Positions 24,437 to 36,517 of a stretch of DNA of 64,000 nucleotides are shown here, piece by piece. The notes below the pieces were generated by a model, which was not told the DNA's origin, ran no database searches, and was given only the letters and a program-made list of their open reading frames with translations. The stretch is taken from positions 12,672,603-12,736,602 of the forward strand of contig NW_022098004.1 in assembly GCF_002288925.2 (NCBI RefSeq), read 5' to 3'. The stretch's first letter is position 1. Every line of letters starts with the position of its first letter. This DNA comes from Delphinapterus leucas. Its lineage: Eukaryota > Chordata > Mammalia > Artiodactyla > Monodontidae. Position numbers and translations under genes: made by a program.

Positions 24437-24642
24437 TGGGACTTCTCTGGTGGTCTAGTGGGTAAGACTCCACTCTCCCAATGCAGGGGGCCCGGGTTCG
24501 ATCCCTGGTTGGGGACTAGATCCCGCATGCCGCGGCTAAGAGTTTGCATATCACAACTAAGAGCCCGCATGCCACGACTAAAGATCCCACATGCTGCAAC
24601 TAAGACCCAGCACAGCCTAAATAAATAAATATTTTTTTTAAA
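24437..24642 (+). mobile_element. CHR SINE
   Basis: GGGACTTCTCTGGTGGTC start, AAATAAATAAATA end. TSD AAATGGATT (24428-24436, 24643-24651). Confidence 0.92.
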
Positions 24643-24685
24643 AAATGGATTACACTTGCAAATTAAAAGTCTCAGATTAGGTTGA

Positions 24686-24893
24686 GGGGGGCTTCCCTGG
24701 TGGCGCAGTGGTTGAGAGTCCGCCTGCCGATTCAGGGGACACGGGTTCGTGTCCCAGTCCGGGAAGATCCCACATGCCGCGGAGCGGATAGGCTCGTGAG
24801 CCATGGCCACTGAGCCTGCATGTCCAGAGCCTGTGCTCCGCAACGGGAGAGGCCACAACAGTGAGAGGCCCGCGTACCGCACCAAAAAAAAAA
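24686..24893 (+). mobile_element. CHR SINE, 210-bp form, perfect long TSD
   Basis: Canonical 210-bp form. A perfect 21-base TSD (24665-24685, 24894-24914; core CTCAGATTAGGTTGA) marks it as one of the youngest insertions here. Confidence 0.96.
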
Positions 24894-25611
24894 AAAAGTC
24901 TCAGATTAGGTTGAAAAAAAACCCAACTATCTGTCATTTACAGGAGACACATCTAAGACATTAGGAAACAGGGACTGAAAATAAAAGGACAGGAAAAGAT
25001 ACCAGCAAATAGTTACAAAAGGAAAGCTGGCATTAATACCAAAGAAAATAGACCAAAGAAAAAGTATTACTAGAGATAAAGATGTTCTCTACAAAAGCAA
25101 TTCTCCAGAAGGACATAAACAATTCTAAACAACTATATACTTGAGAAAAGTTCAAATTACACACAGCAAAATTTGACAAAATTATAAAGTGAAGTTGGCG
25201 AAGCCATAGTCAGAGAGAGTTTAACATAGTTCTCTCAGGAACTGGTAAATCAAGAACACCAAAATTTAGTAAGATAAGGAAGATTTGAACAACACAACTG
25301 ATAAGCTTGGTCTAAGGATATCAGAATCAAATTTCACCCAACAATCAGAACACAATCTTCTCAAGCATGAATGAAATATTTATGGAAACTGACCATGCAG
25401 TGTGCCACAAATCAAGCATCAATAAAAACCAATCAGGATTATAGAGACTGCTGACTATAATGCAATCATGTTAGAGGCCAACTTAAAATTTTTTGGAAAT
25501 TTTAAAATATACTTATAAGTAACTCACGAATCAAAGAAATACTAAAAAGTAGAAAATACCTAGAAATGAATGATAAAGGAAACACTACAGATCAAAAATC
25601 ATGGGACCCAG

Positions 25612-25848
25612 GGACTTCCCTAGTGGTCCAGTGGTTAAGAATCCATCCTGCAATGCAAGGGACACCAGTTAGATCCCTGGCCAGGGAACTAAGATCCAAT
25701 ATGCCGCAGGGCAACTAAGCCCACATGCCACAACTAGAGAGGAGCCCATGTGCCACAACAAAGAGCCTGCACACCGCAATGAAAGATCCTGTGTGCCGTG
25801 ACTAATCCCCAATGCAGCCAAAAAATAAATAAATAAATATTTTAAAAT
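25612..25848 (+). mobile_element. CHR SINE
   Basis: GGACTTCCCTAGTGGTCCAG start and AAATAAATAAATA end. Perfect 14-bp TSD ATCATGGGACCCAG (25598-25611, 25849-25862). Confidence 0.93.
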
Positions 25849-26334
25849 ATCATGGGACCCAGTTAAAGAAGTGCTTAAAGGAAAAATCTAGAGCCTTAAA
25901 TGACTGTATTAGAAAAGGAGACTAAAAAGTAAATGAGCATAGGGTACACTTAAGAAGTTAGAAAAGCATAAACAGTAAGCCCAATGAAAGTAGAAGAAAA
26001 GATAAAATACAGTTAAGAGTATAAAGCAATGAAATGTGGCAGGCAGAGGGGAGGCAATGGACAAAACCAAAAAATGCTCCTTTGAAAATAAAATAATAAA
26101 AAATAGGTCTGGCAAGACTTATCAAGAATAAAAAGAAAACATACAAATAATATTAGGAATGAAAAGGGGGACATAATATAGAGATAGACACAGAGGCTGT
26201 CTTGAAATATATGACACAAGAATAGAAAACCTGAACAGGCCAGTAACACTGAAGAACTTGAATCATTAGATAAAAGCCTACTCAACAAAAAAAGTCCTAG
26301 GTCCAGATAGTTTTACAGGAGAATTCTACATGTA

Positions 26335-26815
26335 AGGTCCACCAAGCATTCAAAATACAGGTATTTCCTTTGCCTTTATCTGTTTCTTCCAGATCCACTT
26401 TCCTCTCTGTTAGCCTTCTCTCCAGAAGAATAACAAGTCTGGACACGGTTTCCTTGCCTCCCAAACTTCTGTTGCATTTGGCCAATGGGAATCAAGAAAC
26501 CTGAGGACAAAATGATAGAGAGACTGGGGGTACTTATTACCTGGTGCTCTCTGCGCTTTGCCATGGTATGGCAGTGGTCCTTTCTCCTATGTAAGTCCAC
26601 AGTTCTGTGGGACACCTCTCCCAGGGTTACAGTTCTCATCATGTTTGGTAATGGCTCCCTCCCCATGCACTTCAGATCTAGGTGTTATAAGAACTTCCCA
26701 CTGTGGCCAATCTCCAGATGCTTCACCATCCACTGTTAGTTCCTTTAATCCTGCCCACACCTTTGTAAACTGTCTGTTCAATTAAATTTGAGTGTGCCAT
26801 CTGTTTGCAGCCAGA
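26335..26815 (+). mobile_element. LTR-like or other ancient repeat inside L1
   Basis: About 480 bases that break the L1 text between AATTCTACA and ACTCTACTACACC. They contain landmarks I recall from a common mammalian repeat (CAAACTTCTGTTGCATTTGGCCAATG, seen in parts; CTGCCCACACCTTTGTAAA). The start TGTAAGGTCC fits an LTR. The family is not named with confidence. Confidence 0.45.
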
Positions 26816-27614
26816 ACTCTACTACACCTTTATACAAACTCTTTTGAGAAAAAAATGAACATACACTCCTAACTGCCTTATAAAAGGTTACATTAATCTT
26901 AATAACAAGAAAAAGATAGTATAAAAATTATGAGTGAAATTTTATAACATATGCAGAAATCCCAAGTAGAATATTAACATATTAAATCTAGCAATGTATA
27001 AAAACAGAACACATCACAACCAAGTAGGGTTTATTTAAAGAATATAATGATAGTTTAACACTACAAAATCTATTGATACAATTCACCTCAGTAATGAATT
27101 AAAGGAGAAGGACGATGTGAATAAATGTAAAAGAAATTTTGATAAAATAACCATTTGTGATATTTAATTTAACAAATTAAGAATAGAAGGAAATAAAGGC
27201 TAGCCACCGAAAACATACACAATGCTTCCAATGCAAGAAGCACTTCCTTTAATAGGAGGAAAACAAGGATGCCCATGGTTATAGAGTCAAATAAACTTTT
27301 TCCAGAGGAAATTGCCAGCAATCCTAAGGTAAGAAAGAGGAGTGACACACAAGAGAATTAGAAAAGGAGAAACAAAACAGTTATTATTTACCAACGTGAT
27401 TCTCTTGGGTTTTCTCTGTAGATGCTTTCCATTAAAACTATTAGACCTATAAGAGCTCAACAAGTCTGCTGAATATACCAGAAACCTGAAATAATTATAA
27501 AAAATTTTTTAAATAGTATTTACGGCATAAACCAAAAAACTATAAGGTACCCAGGGGTAAATCTAACAAAAAAGATTCAAGATCTTTAGATAATTACTAA
27601 GCTTTACCCAGAGA

Positions 27615-27780
27615 CATTAAATAATAATAAGAGGTTGCTTTCACTGATCACTTACTATCTGTTGGGCAATGTTTTGAGTGATATGGATATGCCTATAAGC
27701 TCATTTAATTGATACAATAGTACTGTATGATAGATATAATTATTATAAGCCTCACTTAACCTTAACCGCTACCCCACACT
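27615..27780 (-). repeat. Probable MIR SINE
   Basis: CACTTACTATCTGTTGGGCA and CTCATTTAATTGATACAATAG resemble reverse MIR. It interrupts the ancient L1. Confidence 0.4.
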
Positions 27781-27808
27781 GCCTCTCCTAAGAAGCGGTT
27801 TCTCGTGT

Positions 27809-27850
27809 GCGTAAGTGGTATACTGGTGAGCACAAGTGCCTTCCAAGAAG
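27809..27850 (+). pseudogene. tRNA-Gly(TCC)-like 5' half
   Basis: From GCGTAAGTGGTATACTGG through GCCTTCCAAG the sequence matches the 5' 42 bases of mammalian tRNA-Gly-TCC at about 35 positions by eye, including the D arm and anticodon loop (CTTCCAA). The T arm and the acceptor 3' strand are absent, so it is not a functional gene. Confidence 0.55.
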
Positions 27851-28420
27851 GGGTGTCTCATTGCTGGCACCTCCTATGCAGGCACCTCTGGCTCAGTCAA
27901 GCCAAGCCTCCAGAAGACATTCTCAGGTGATACCGAGGCAGACTTGACCTGAACTACCCAGGCTCCAGCTGTCTGAGACTCTCAATTGAAGGGCAAGAAG
28001 CCCTTCTTCCATCAGATGAGATCACAGCACACACCGTGGGAGCAGAGCTTGGGACTTGATCTACTTCAAATCACATAAGGATACAGACCAACTCTGAAGA
28101 AAGTAGATCTCCATATTAGGCCTAGCCACCCTTCAGACACCATGTCACTTTAAGTTCGTGTGGCTTTCCCATTCTTAAGAACAGGTCAATGTAGATTCCT
28201 CAGACTTGAGATGTTTTATTTATTAAGACTTTAAGCTGCTTTGCAGAGTTAAGAACTTAATGGACATTCAACTATTTGTCTTTTTAGTAACATTTGAAGA
28301 TTCTGGCTAACAGAAGTGCAGTTTTTATTTTGCATTTTTTGCAACTTTTCGGTAAGTCTGAAATTATTTCAAAGTTTTAAAAAATGTAAAAAAATTTTAT
28401 TCTTACATCTGTAAGTCTGT
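27851..28420. other. Unassigned insert within the ancient L1
   Basis: GC-richer than the L1 on both sides. It starts with the tRNA-Gly-like piece. The identity of the remainder is unknown. Confidence 0.4.
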
Positions 28421-28753
28421 TCCCATCAGGTTCACGGGTAGACCCAATTTTATAAGATGGCAATTGCTAAACTCAATATAAAACTCCAGTAAATATCCTA
28501 ACAGTTCTTCCCCCATAGAAGTTGACAAAGCTGATTTTTAAATTTATCTGGAAGCAAAAAGCGCCAAAAATAGCTAAGCAGTTTCTGTTGTTTTATTGTT
28601 GTTATCTGTAACATACGGAACTGTTTATTCTGCTGTTTGCAATACAAAGACATGGGGAAATGTTACTGTTTGTGCAACATAGTAGGGGAAAAAATGTGAA
28701 ACTGTCCATTAGGGTCGGTTTGCCAGATGTCCTCATTAAGAATAACAGCTATA

Positions 28754-28963
28754 GGGCTTCCCTGGTGGCGCAGTGGTTGAGAGTCCGCCTGCCGATGCAG
28801 GGGACCCGGGTTCGTGCCCCGGTCTGGGAGGATCCCTCGTGCCGCAGAGCGGCTGGGCCCGTGAGCCATGACTGCTGAGCCTGCGCGTCCGGAGCCTGTG
28901 CTCCGCAACGGAAGAGGCCACAGCAGTGAGAGGCCTGCGTACCCGCAAAAAAAAAAACAAAAA
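28754..28963 (+). mobile_element. CHR SINE, 210-bp form
   Basis: Canonical 210-bp SINE with A-rich tail. TSD AACAGCTATA (28744-28753, 28964-28973). Confidence 0.95.
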
Positions 28964-29246
28964 AACAGCTATAAACAGAGCAGTTCCTGGTACTCTGTAC
29001 TTCATTTTGTTGATTCTATCTGGATTCCCTTATTTGTCCCTAGAAAGCTTTATTTGGACAACACAGCTTTGAAAGAGAATAAATAACAATATGAAAGGAT
29101 TTGCCCTTATACACGGCAAGACAAAACTATGGTAATTAAGAAAGTATTAGCACAAGGAAAGACAACTTGACCAATGGGACAGAACAAAAAGCCCAGGAAC
29201 AAATCCATGCCTGGAAGGAAACTTGATATTTTGATAGAGGTATCTT

Positions 29247-29472
29247 TTTTTTTTTTTTTTCCGGTATGCGGGCCTCCCACTGCCGTGGCCTCCCACTGCC
29301 GTGGCCTCTCCCGTTGCGGAGCACAGGCTCCGGACGCGCAGGCCCAGCGGCCATGGCTCACGGGCCTAGCCGCTCCGCGTCATGTGGGATCCTCCAGGGC
29401 CGGGGCACGAACCCACGTCCCCTGCACCGGCAGGCAGGCGGACTCCCAACCACTGCGCCACCAGGGAAGCCC
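29247..29472 (-). mobile_element. CHR SINE, 210-bp form with a 16-bp internal duplication
   Basis: T-run head, then a directly repeated 16-base unit CCTCCCACTGCCGTGG (29273-29288, 29289-29304) not seen in the other copies. TSD GATAGAGGTATCTT (29233-29246, 29473-29486). Confidence 0.95.
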
Positions 29473-30647
29473 GATAGAGGTATCTTGAAACTTGATAGAG
29501 ACAGCTTTGCAAATCAGTAGGAAAAGACTTTACCATTCTTCACTTGCTGCTGGGAGAGCTGGTTATTCATATGGTAGAAGGAAAATATATCTTATATTAT
29601 CTTACTTATCTTACTCCATTCAAACAATTTAATTCTCCATAGATTAAGGACTCAAATATGAAAGGCAAAATTTTAAAACTTTTAGAAGAAAATATAAGAC
29701 AATAATCTTTACGACCTCAGGGAAAGAAAAATCTTTCTTAGGACACAAAATGCACAAGCCATTAGGGAAAACACTGGAATATTCAATTATATTAAAGGTA
29801 AGTTAACCGTAAGAAATCGCAAGGAGAATAAAGAGATAACCCACAAACTGGGATATACAGGTGTATATCTGGAAACAAAATGAAATAAAAACACAAATTC
29901 ATACAAACTAGTAAGAAAAGGATGAACCATCCAATATAAACATGGATAAAAGACATGAACAAGAATGATGATTAAATATACATCAGTATATTAATTATAT
30001 GTAAATATATATTATATCAAGTATATAAATAACAAAAATCACAACGATATACCATTTTACACTCACCAGAACTTGCCAAAAATTCAAGTACGACAATATC
30101 ATGTTTTGGCAAGAACATGTAACAAGTGAAAATATGCTATTTGGGGAGTATAAATTGGTACAAGCACATTGGCAACCTACTGGGCAATATTTAATCAAGA
30201 GTTGAAGGTATATATATGAGCCTGTGACCCAGCTATCTCAAGACTACGGATGTACTCTAGAAAAACTCTCACTCAAGTATACAAGGAAACAGCAAAACAT
30301 TCTCAAAGTAACTGAAAATAACTTTAATTGATTGATAAATGGTGATATCTGTGGTATATTCTTACAATAGAGTAGAGCAGCAAAAATGAATGTGTTATAG
30401 CAGCATATAGTACAATGGATTTACAGATCTCAAATCCATTTTGAGTTATATCTATAAACAGAGATATGAAAGGATAGAGACATTATAAAGTTTACGTAAG
30501 TTAAATACTGTTTTGGATAGAAACAGGCAGTGAAAAGTATGAACACATACAGGACGATCAACAGGAGAGTCAGGGCAGTGGTTACTTTTGGGAAGGGAAG
30601 GAGAAAAATAGGAATTGAGCGAGCTCCATACAATTACATCTGCAATG

Positions 30648-30706
30648 TTCTAGTTATAAGACGTTATGGGAAAACCCGAATGAACTTTTTGGCCAAGCCA
30701 CTGTTA
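30648..30706 (+). mobile_element. Mariner-type terminal repeat fragment
   Basis: TTATAAGACGTTATGGGAAA followed by ACCCGAATGAACTTTTTGGCC resembles one half of the palindromic mariner elements of artiodactyls and whales. The other half is not seen upstream. Confidence 0.5.
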
Positions 30707-31599
30707 ATCTGCTTGGCAGGTAAGTACATTCTCTCTTTTGCATGCCTGAAATAGTTCATTTTTTGAAAAGATTCCAAGAGACAAGAACTCCTATTCAGAG
30801 TCACACCATTATGTGATTTCCTAAAACGTGCAAGTGAAACCAAAATGGAAATAGCACAAACCCCTGTGACCCTCCCATCTTACAGTCACAGGACTGAAAC
30901 TTTATAGAGTTCATCTAATAAATGTGAATGGACAGGAAAAGGAAGGTCAGGATCCAGCTTGGATCCCATGACAAGATGTACCCTGGGGACCCTCAGGGAA
31001 AAGAGAGGAAAGTTATTCCTGCTCTTTTATAAAAGTGATAATTTTTTATCACTTTTTTCTTAATTGTTTTGAGCTCCTTATGTAAAAGATACTTTGTAAT
31101 TATGCCATCAATTAAAAATGTTGAGCCTCCACTATATAACCTAAGAGAAATTTGTCCTCTCAGAACAGAGGTTCCTACTGCTTTTTTCTTGTTTGAAGAA
31201 GTTGGTTAAAGTCATCTCTGCAGGATGTATCTATAATCCTAGAGACCTGGATACCTTCAAGGCCCAGAACTCCCCCTCCCAGTTCCATGCTTCTGCCCTT
31301 TTCTTTTAGTTATTGCTGGCTCTTAGGCATCAAACGCTGGCTTCCTGTTCCCCTTTATTGAGCTCTGGAGACTTGGAACTGGTAAGAGGCTTTGAAGAAA
31401 AGTACAAAGCCAGGAAAACACGGAATGGACATATGACTTTCCAAAGGAAAGCAAATCTCAACAGTTGTAATATCCTTTTAGACTTTCCTCTGTCTGTAGC
31501 TTACGTAAGACGTGGCTCAGACATGAGGACCTAAGAAGTATTTAAGTCACTGAAGTTGGAAACAGTGAAAACTCAGTTTCCGGCGGGCAGAGAGGCTGA
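30707..31599. other. Unassigned intron sequence
   Basis: It includes an inverted-looking AAAAGTGATAATTTTTTATCACTTTT hairpin near 31033-31058 (written here only by position and arm GTGATAA). No gene seen. Confidence 0.4.
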
Positions 31600-31611
31600 G
31601 GACAGGCTTTT

Positions 31612-31924
31612 TTAAATTTTATTTTATTTTTGGCTGCATTGGGTCTTCATTGCTGCACGCGGGCTCTCTCTAGTTGCGGTGAGCGGGGCCTACTTTTCGT
31701 TGCAGTGTGCAGCCTTCTCACTGCAGTGGATTCTCTTGTTGCAGAGCACGGGCTCCAGGCAGGCGGGCTTCAGGAGTTGTGGCACGCAGGCTCAGGAGCT
31801 GTGGCTCATGGGGTTAGTTGCTCTGCAGCATGTGGGATCTTCCCAGGCCAGGGCTCGAACCCGTGTTCCCCTGCATTGGCAGGCAGATAGATTCTTAACC
31901 ACTGAGCCACCAGGGAAACCCAGG
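31612..31924 (-). mobile_element. CHR SINE, long form
   Basis: TTGGCTGCATTGGGTCTTCA head and ...CACCAGGGAAACCC end. TSD GGACAGGCTTTT against GGACAGGCATTTT. Confidence 0.92.
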
Positions 31925-31937
31925 GGACAGGCATTTT

Positions 31938-33092
31938 GGATGTTGGTATTATAATCCTGGCTTGTTCTAAACTCTAAGTATCTCAAATGCCCTTTTCACC
32001 ATCCTATAAAGACACTGGGTGAACTGTTCACTTTGGGTGTCATTCTAAGTGCTTTATTAGACCTAAATTCCTCAGAGCACAGACTGTAGAATCCTCTCTA
32101 TGTGAGGTAGTCCCACAGTCAGTGCCAAGCACCATGCCACCATTTCACAATATGGAAAAAGGAGGCACACTCGTGGCTCTTATATTCTCATCGTTAGGCC
32201 TGCAGCCATCCCTTAATCCAGAAATATGATGTTGTTCTTGTAAATGGCCTTGGGCCCTCTGACCCAGGGCCTCCATTTCATGATCCTTTTACACTACAAT
32301 AGTGTTTTAATGAACTGACTTTGAATGCTGAAACTCCAGTCTCGTTGGTCATGCTACTGCAACAGTTCACTGAGCACAGCCCTCCCTATTCTATTCTGCT
32401 GTCCTGCACTTTGAATTCAGGGCTTGCTGTCAGCACGGAAAGCACCAGAGTTCTGATATGGCAGCCTTTGGTTATGTTCAACCGAGGGATTTATCTTCCA
32501 CAACCTACTCAAAACCCTCCTCCAAAAGCTACCAAAAATTCCCCTGGTGAGAAATGCTATTATGAGAAGGAGCGGCTGCTTTCTGACTCCACTGTTTCAT
32601 TAAAAAGATTTTTTTTTTTTCAAACAAGTGTTCAGTAGAAGAATCCAAAGGTTTTCCAAAGTCACAGCAAAAACAGAACAGCTCACAATACTATTTCTCA
32701 AAGGTCTGTCACTTCATAGGAGATTCCTATACCTCAAGATGCTGGAGATGCTTAGATTCACTATCCTTTTACATTGCATTTGGCCTCTGGGCTGAGAGGA
32801 GGTAGGAAATGGATGCATTAAACTCAGCCAACAAGACTGGGCTCATCAGATATTAAGATGGAAGGCAGCTAACTTGCAAGCCAGCCCTGGGCATAGGCCT
32901 TGGACTTACCAGAGTTCGCCAGGGCTGGCTGCAATAGTTTTGAATGTTTTAGCCATTTCTGACCAGGATTGAGGAAATCTAATAATACGTGTCGTACTTC
33001 ATAATGCTTATCACAGTAGTGGGCAGTGTCACCACAAAGTTTCTTTGAAAAGCTGACTTAGATGGTGCTGTGCCTCTGGGGGCATTAAAAGT
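31938..33092. other. Unassigned intron sequence
   Basis: The open frame 32321-32638 has no recognisable domain and ends in a T-run. Otherwise nothing. Confidence 0.4.
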
Positions 33093-33099
33093 GTGTATG

Positions 33100-33310
33100 G
33101 GGGCTTCCCTGGTGGCGCTAGTGGTTGGGAGTCTGCCTGCCGGTGCAGGGGACATGGGTTCGTGCCCCGGTCCGGGAAGATCCCTCATGCCGCGGAGCGG
33201 CTGGGCCCGTGAGCCATGGCCACTGGGCCTGCGCGTCCGGAGCTTGTGCTCCGCAACGGGAGAGGCCACAGCAGTGAGAGGCCCGCGTACCGCAAAAAAA
33301 AAAAAAAAAG
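33100..33310 (+). mobile_element. CHR SINE, 210-bp form
   Basis: GGGCTTCCCTGGTGGCGCTA start and A16 tail. Short TSD GTGTATG (33093-33099, 33312-33318). Confidence 0.94.
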
Positions 33311-33318
33311 GGTGTATG

Positions 33319-34006
33319 ATCTAAAGAGAAAAGACCAATATTACAGAAAGCTCACTTGTATTTATGGTACACCAAGTACTTCATTGGTTTAGGCTGGAAT
33401 CCCAAGGGCTCCCTCAAATCCCTGTAGGATTCCTGGAGTACTTAAGCAGGCATCAAGATAAAAGAGTCTTAATATTTCTTAGTTTTTCTCTAAGGAAAAG
33501 CACCTTCTCAGTGCGGGGGGGGGGGGGGGCGGGGGGCGTGGTATTTAAGAGGAAAACAAATGAAAAGATCTCCAGAGACTGGAGAAATATGGGCAAAATG
33601 ACCAAGCTGGCCGGAGTCTTGGAGTCTCAGTCCTGCATTCTCCTCCTACCTCTGTCTCAGATCATCTGGATTGACTCTAGATTTAAGTTTCTCCCACACA
33701 TAATAAATCAACTTTGACCTTAAAAGATACTGTACAGTACAGAGGTGGCTCATTTCAGAACAACTCCTTTTGAAGCATGGCTTATTCAATTACACTTTGT
33801 AGAGGGCTGAAAGTACTACCAACCAGCAAGCTGGAGACATGCTATGCCAAGTCTAATTCACCAAGACCAAAAGGACCACATATGCCGAAATGTAACGAGG
33901 GGTTTCTCCAAAGATTATCCTTCAGAGAGTAAGGTATCACCTTACAGCCAAAGTCTGCATAAAGTCTTTCAGCATGGAACATTTCCCTACATTCTGTACT
34001 TTGGGC
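33319..34006. other. Unassigned intron sequence with G15 tract
   Basis: The frame 33364-33717 spans the G homopolymer, which supplies a glycine run and argues against coding. Confidence 0.4.
33515..33538. repeat. G15 homopolymer plus G6
   Basis: Fifteen G, one C, then six G. It is a likely length-variable and error-prone site. Confidence 0.95.
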
Positions 34007-34024
34007 AAAAAAATACTCAACTAT

Positions 34025-36499
34025 TCTTCAATATACGCAAATCAATCAACGTGATACACCATATTAACAAATTGAAGGAGAAAAACCATATGATCATCTC
34101 AATAGATGCAGAGAAAGCTTTTGACAAAATTCAACACCCATTTATGATAAAAACCCTGCAGAAAATAGGCATAGAGGGAACTTTCCTCAACATAATAAAG
34201 GCCATATATGACAAACCCACAGCCAACATCGTCCTCAATGGTGAAAAACTGAAACCATTTCCACTAAGATCAGGAACAAGACAAGGTTGCCCACTCTCAC
34301 CACTCTTATTCAACATAGTTTTGGAAGTTTTAGCTACAGCAATCAGAGAAGAAAAGGAAATAAAAGGAATCCAAATTGGAAAAGAAGAAGTAAAGCTGTC
34401 ACTCTTTGCAGATGACATGATACTATACATAGAGAATCCTAAAGATGCTACCAGAAAACTACTAGAGCTAATCAATGAATTTGGTAAAGTAGCAGGATAC
34501 AAAATTAATGCACAGAAACCTCTGGCATTCCTATACACTAAGGATGAAAAATCTGAAAGTGAAATCAAGAAAACACTCCCATTTACCATTGCAACAAAAA
34601 GAATAAAATATCTAGGAATAAACCTACCTAAGGAGACAAAAGACCTGTATGCAGAAAATTATAAGACACTGATGAAAGAAATTAAAGATGATACAAATAG
34701 ATGGAGAGATATACCATGGTCTTGGATTGGAAGAATCAACATTGTGAAAATGACTCTACTACCCAAAGCAATCTACAGATTCAATGCAATCCCTATCAAA
34801 CTACCACTGGTATTTTTCACAGAACTAGAACAAAAAATTTCACAATTTGTATGGAAACACAAAAGACCCCGAATAGCCAAAGCAATCTTGAGAAAGAACA
34901 ACGGAGCTGGAGGAATCAGGCTCCCTGACTTCAGACTATACTACAAAACTACAGTAATCAAGACAGTATGGTACTGGCACAAAAACAGAAATATAGATCA
35001 ATGGAACAGGATAGAAAGCCCAGAGATAAACCCACGCACATATGGTCACCTTATCGTTGATAAAGGAGGCAGGAATGTATAGTGGAGAAAGGACAGCCTC
35101 TTCAATAAGTGGTGCTGGGAAAACTGGACAGCTACATGTAAAAGTATGAGATTAGATCACTCCCTAACACCATACACAAAAATAAGCTCAAAATGGATTA
35201 AAGACCTAAATGTAAGGCCAGAAACTATCAAACTCTTAGAAGAAAACATAGGCAGGACACTCTATGACATAAATCACAGCAAGGTCCTTTTTGACCCACC
35301 TCCTAGAAAAATGGAAATAAATACAAAAATAAACAAATGGGACCTAATGAAACTTAAAAGCTTTTGCGCAGCAAAGGAAATCATAAACAAGACCAAAAGA
35401 CAACCCTCAGAATGGGAGAAAATATTTGCAAATGAAGCAACTGACAAAGGATTAATCTCCAAAATTTATAAGCAGCTCATGCAGCTTAATAACAAAAAAA
35501 CAAACAACCCAATCCAAAAATGGGCAGAAGACCTAAATAGACACTTCTCCAAAGAAGATATACAGACTGCCAACAAACACATGAAAGAATGCTCAACATC
35601 ACTAATCATTTGAGAAATGCAAATCTAAACTACAAGGAGGTATCACCTCACGCCAGTCAGAATGGCCATCATCAAAAAATCTAGAAACAATAAATGCTGG
35701 AGAGGGTGTGGAGAAAAGGGAACCCTCTTACACTGTTGGTGGGAATGTAAATTGATACAGTCACTGTGGAGAACAGTATGGAGGTTCCTTAAAAAACTAC
35801 AAATAGAACTACCATATGACCCAGCAATCCCACTACTGGGCATATACCCTGAGAAAACCATAATTCAAAAAGAGTCATGTACCAAAATGTTCATTGCAGC
35901 TCTATTTACAATAGCCCAGAGATGGAAACAACCTAAGTGTCCATCATCGGATGAATGGATAAAGAAGATGTGGCACATATATACAATGGAATATTACTCA
36001 GCCATAAAAAGAAACGAAATTGAGCTATTTGTAATGAGGTGGATAGACCTAGAGTCTGTCATACAGAGTGAAGTAAGTCAGAAAGAGAGAGACAAATACC
36101 GTATGCTAACACATATATATGGAATTTAAGAAAAAAAATGTCATGAAAAACCTAGGGGTGAAACAGGAATAAAGACACAGACTTACTAGAGAATGGACTT
36201 GAGGCTATGGGGAGGGGGAAGGGTAAACTGTGACAAAGCGAGAGAGAGGCATGGACATATATACACTACCAAACGTAAGGTAGATAGCTAGTGGGAAGCA
36301 GCCGCATAGCACAGGGAGATCAGCTCGGTGCTTTGTGACCGCCTGGAGGGGTGGGATAGGGAGGGTGGGAGGGAGGGAGACGCAAGCGGGAAGAGATATG
36401 GGAACATATGTATATATATAACTGATTCATTTTGTTGTGAAGCTGAAACTAACATACCATTGTAAAGCGATTATACTCCAATAAAGATGTTAAAATGAA
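34025..36499 (+). mobile_element. Relatively young 5'-truncated L1 (ORF2 RT to 3' end)
   Basis: The frame encodes the second part of L1 ORF2: reverse transcriptase with [15 protein letters not shown] and the catalytic [12 protein letters not shown] (about 34408-34443), then the cysteine-bearing C-terminal part ([18 protein letters not shown]) and the ORF2 stop at 36127-36129. The whole 2.1 kb stays in one frame and is broken only by a TAG at 35080-35082 and a TGA at 35611-35613. The 3' UTR ends in an A-rich tail. An 18-bp perfect TSD (AAAAAAATACTCAACTAT) lies at 34007-34024 and 36500-36517. The element is inactive: it lacks the 5' UTR, ORF1 and the endonuclease. Confidence 0.93.
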
Positions 36500-36517
36500 A
36501 AAAAAATACTCAACTAT

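Larger units (their letters stand above)
22450..30645 (+). mobile_element. Long ancient L1 backbone with many later insertions
   Basis: Plus-strand L1-like pieces appear in consensus order: 5'/ORF1-like (22.45-24.4 kb), endonuclease region (24.9-25.5 kb), reverse-transcriptase region (26.85-27.6 kb), downstream ORF2 (28.44-28.6 kb) and 3' end (29.1-30.6 kb). The interruptions are six CHR SINEs and an LTR-like element in the first part, a tRNA/MIR-bearing stretch at 27.6-28.4 kb, and a minus SINE at 29.2 kb. No coding potential remains. The oldest 5' part could be a HAL1-type relative. Confidence 0.55.

Noticed and set aside
27809..27880. Functional tRNA-Gly gene
   Set aside because: The 3' half (T arm and acceptor strand) is missing.
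33844..36129. Active reverse-transcriptase gene
   Set aside because: It is an L1 truncated at the 5' end and carrying two stops. It lacks ORF1, the endonuclease and a promoter.
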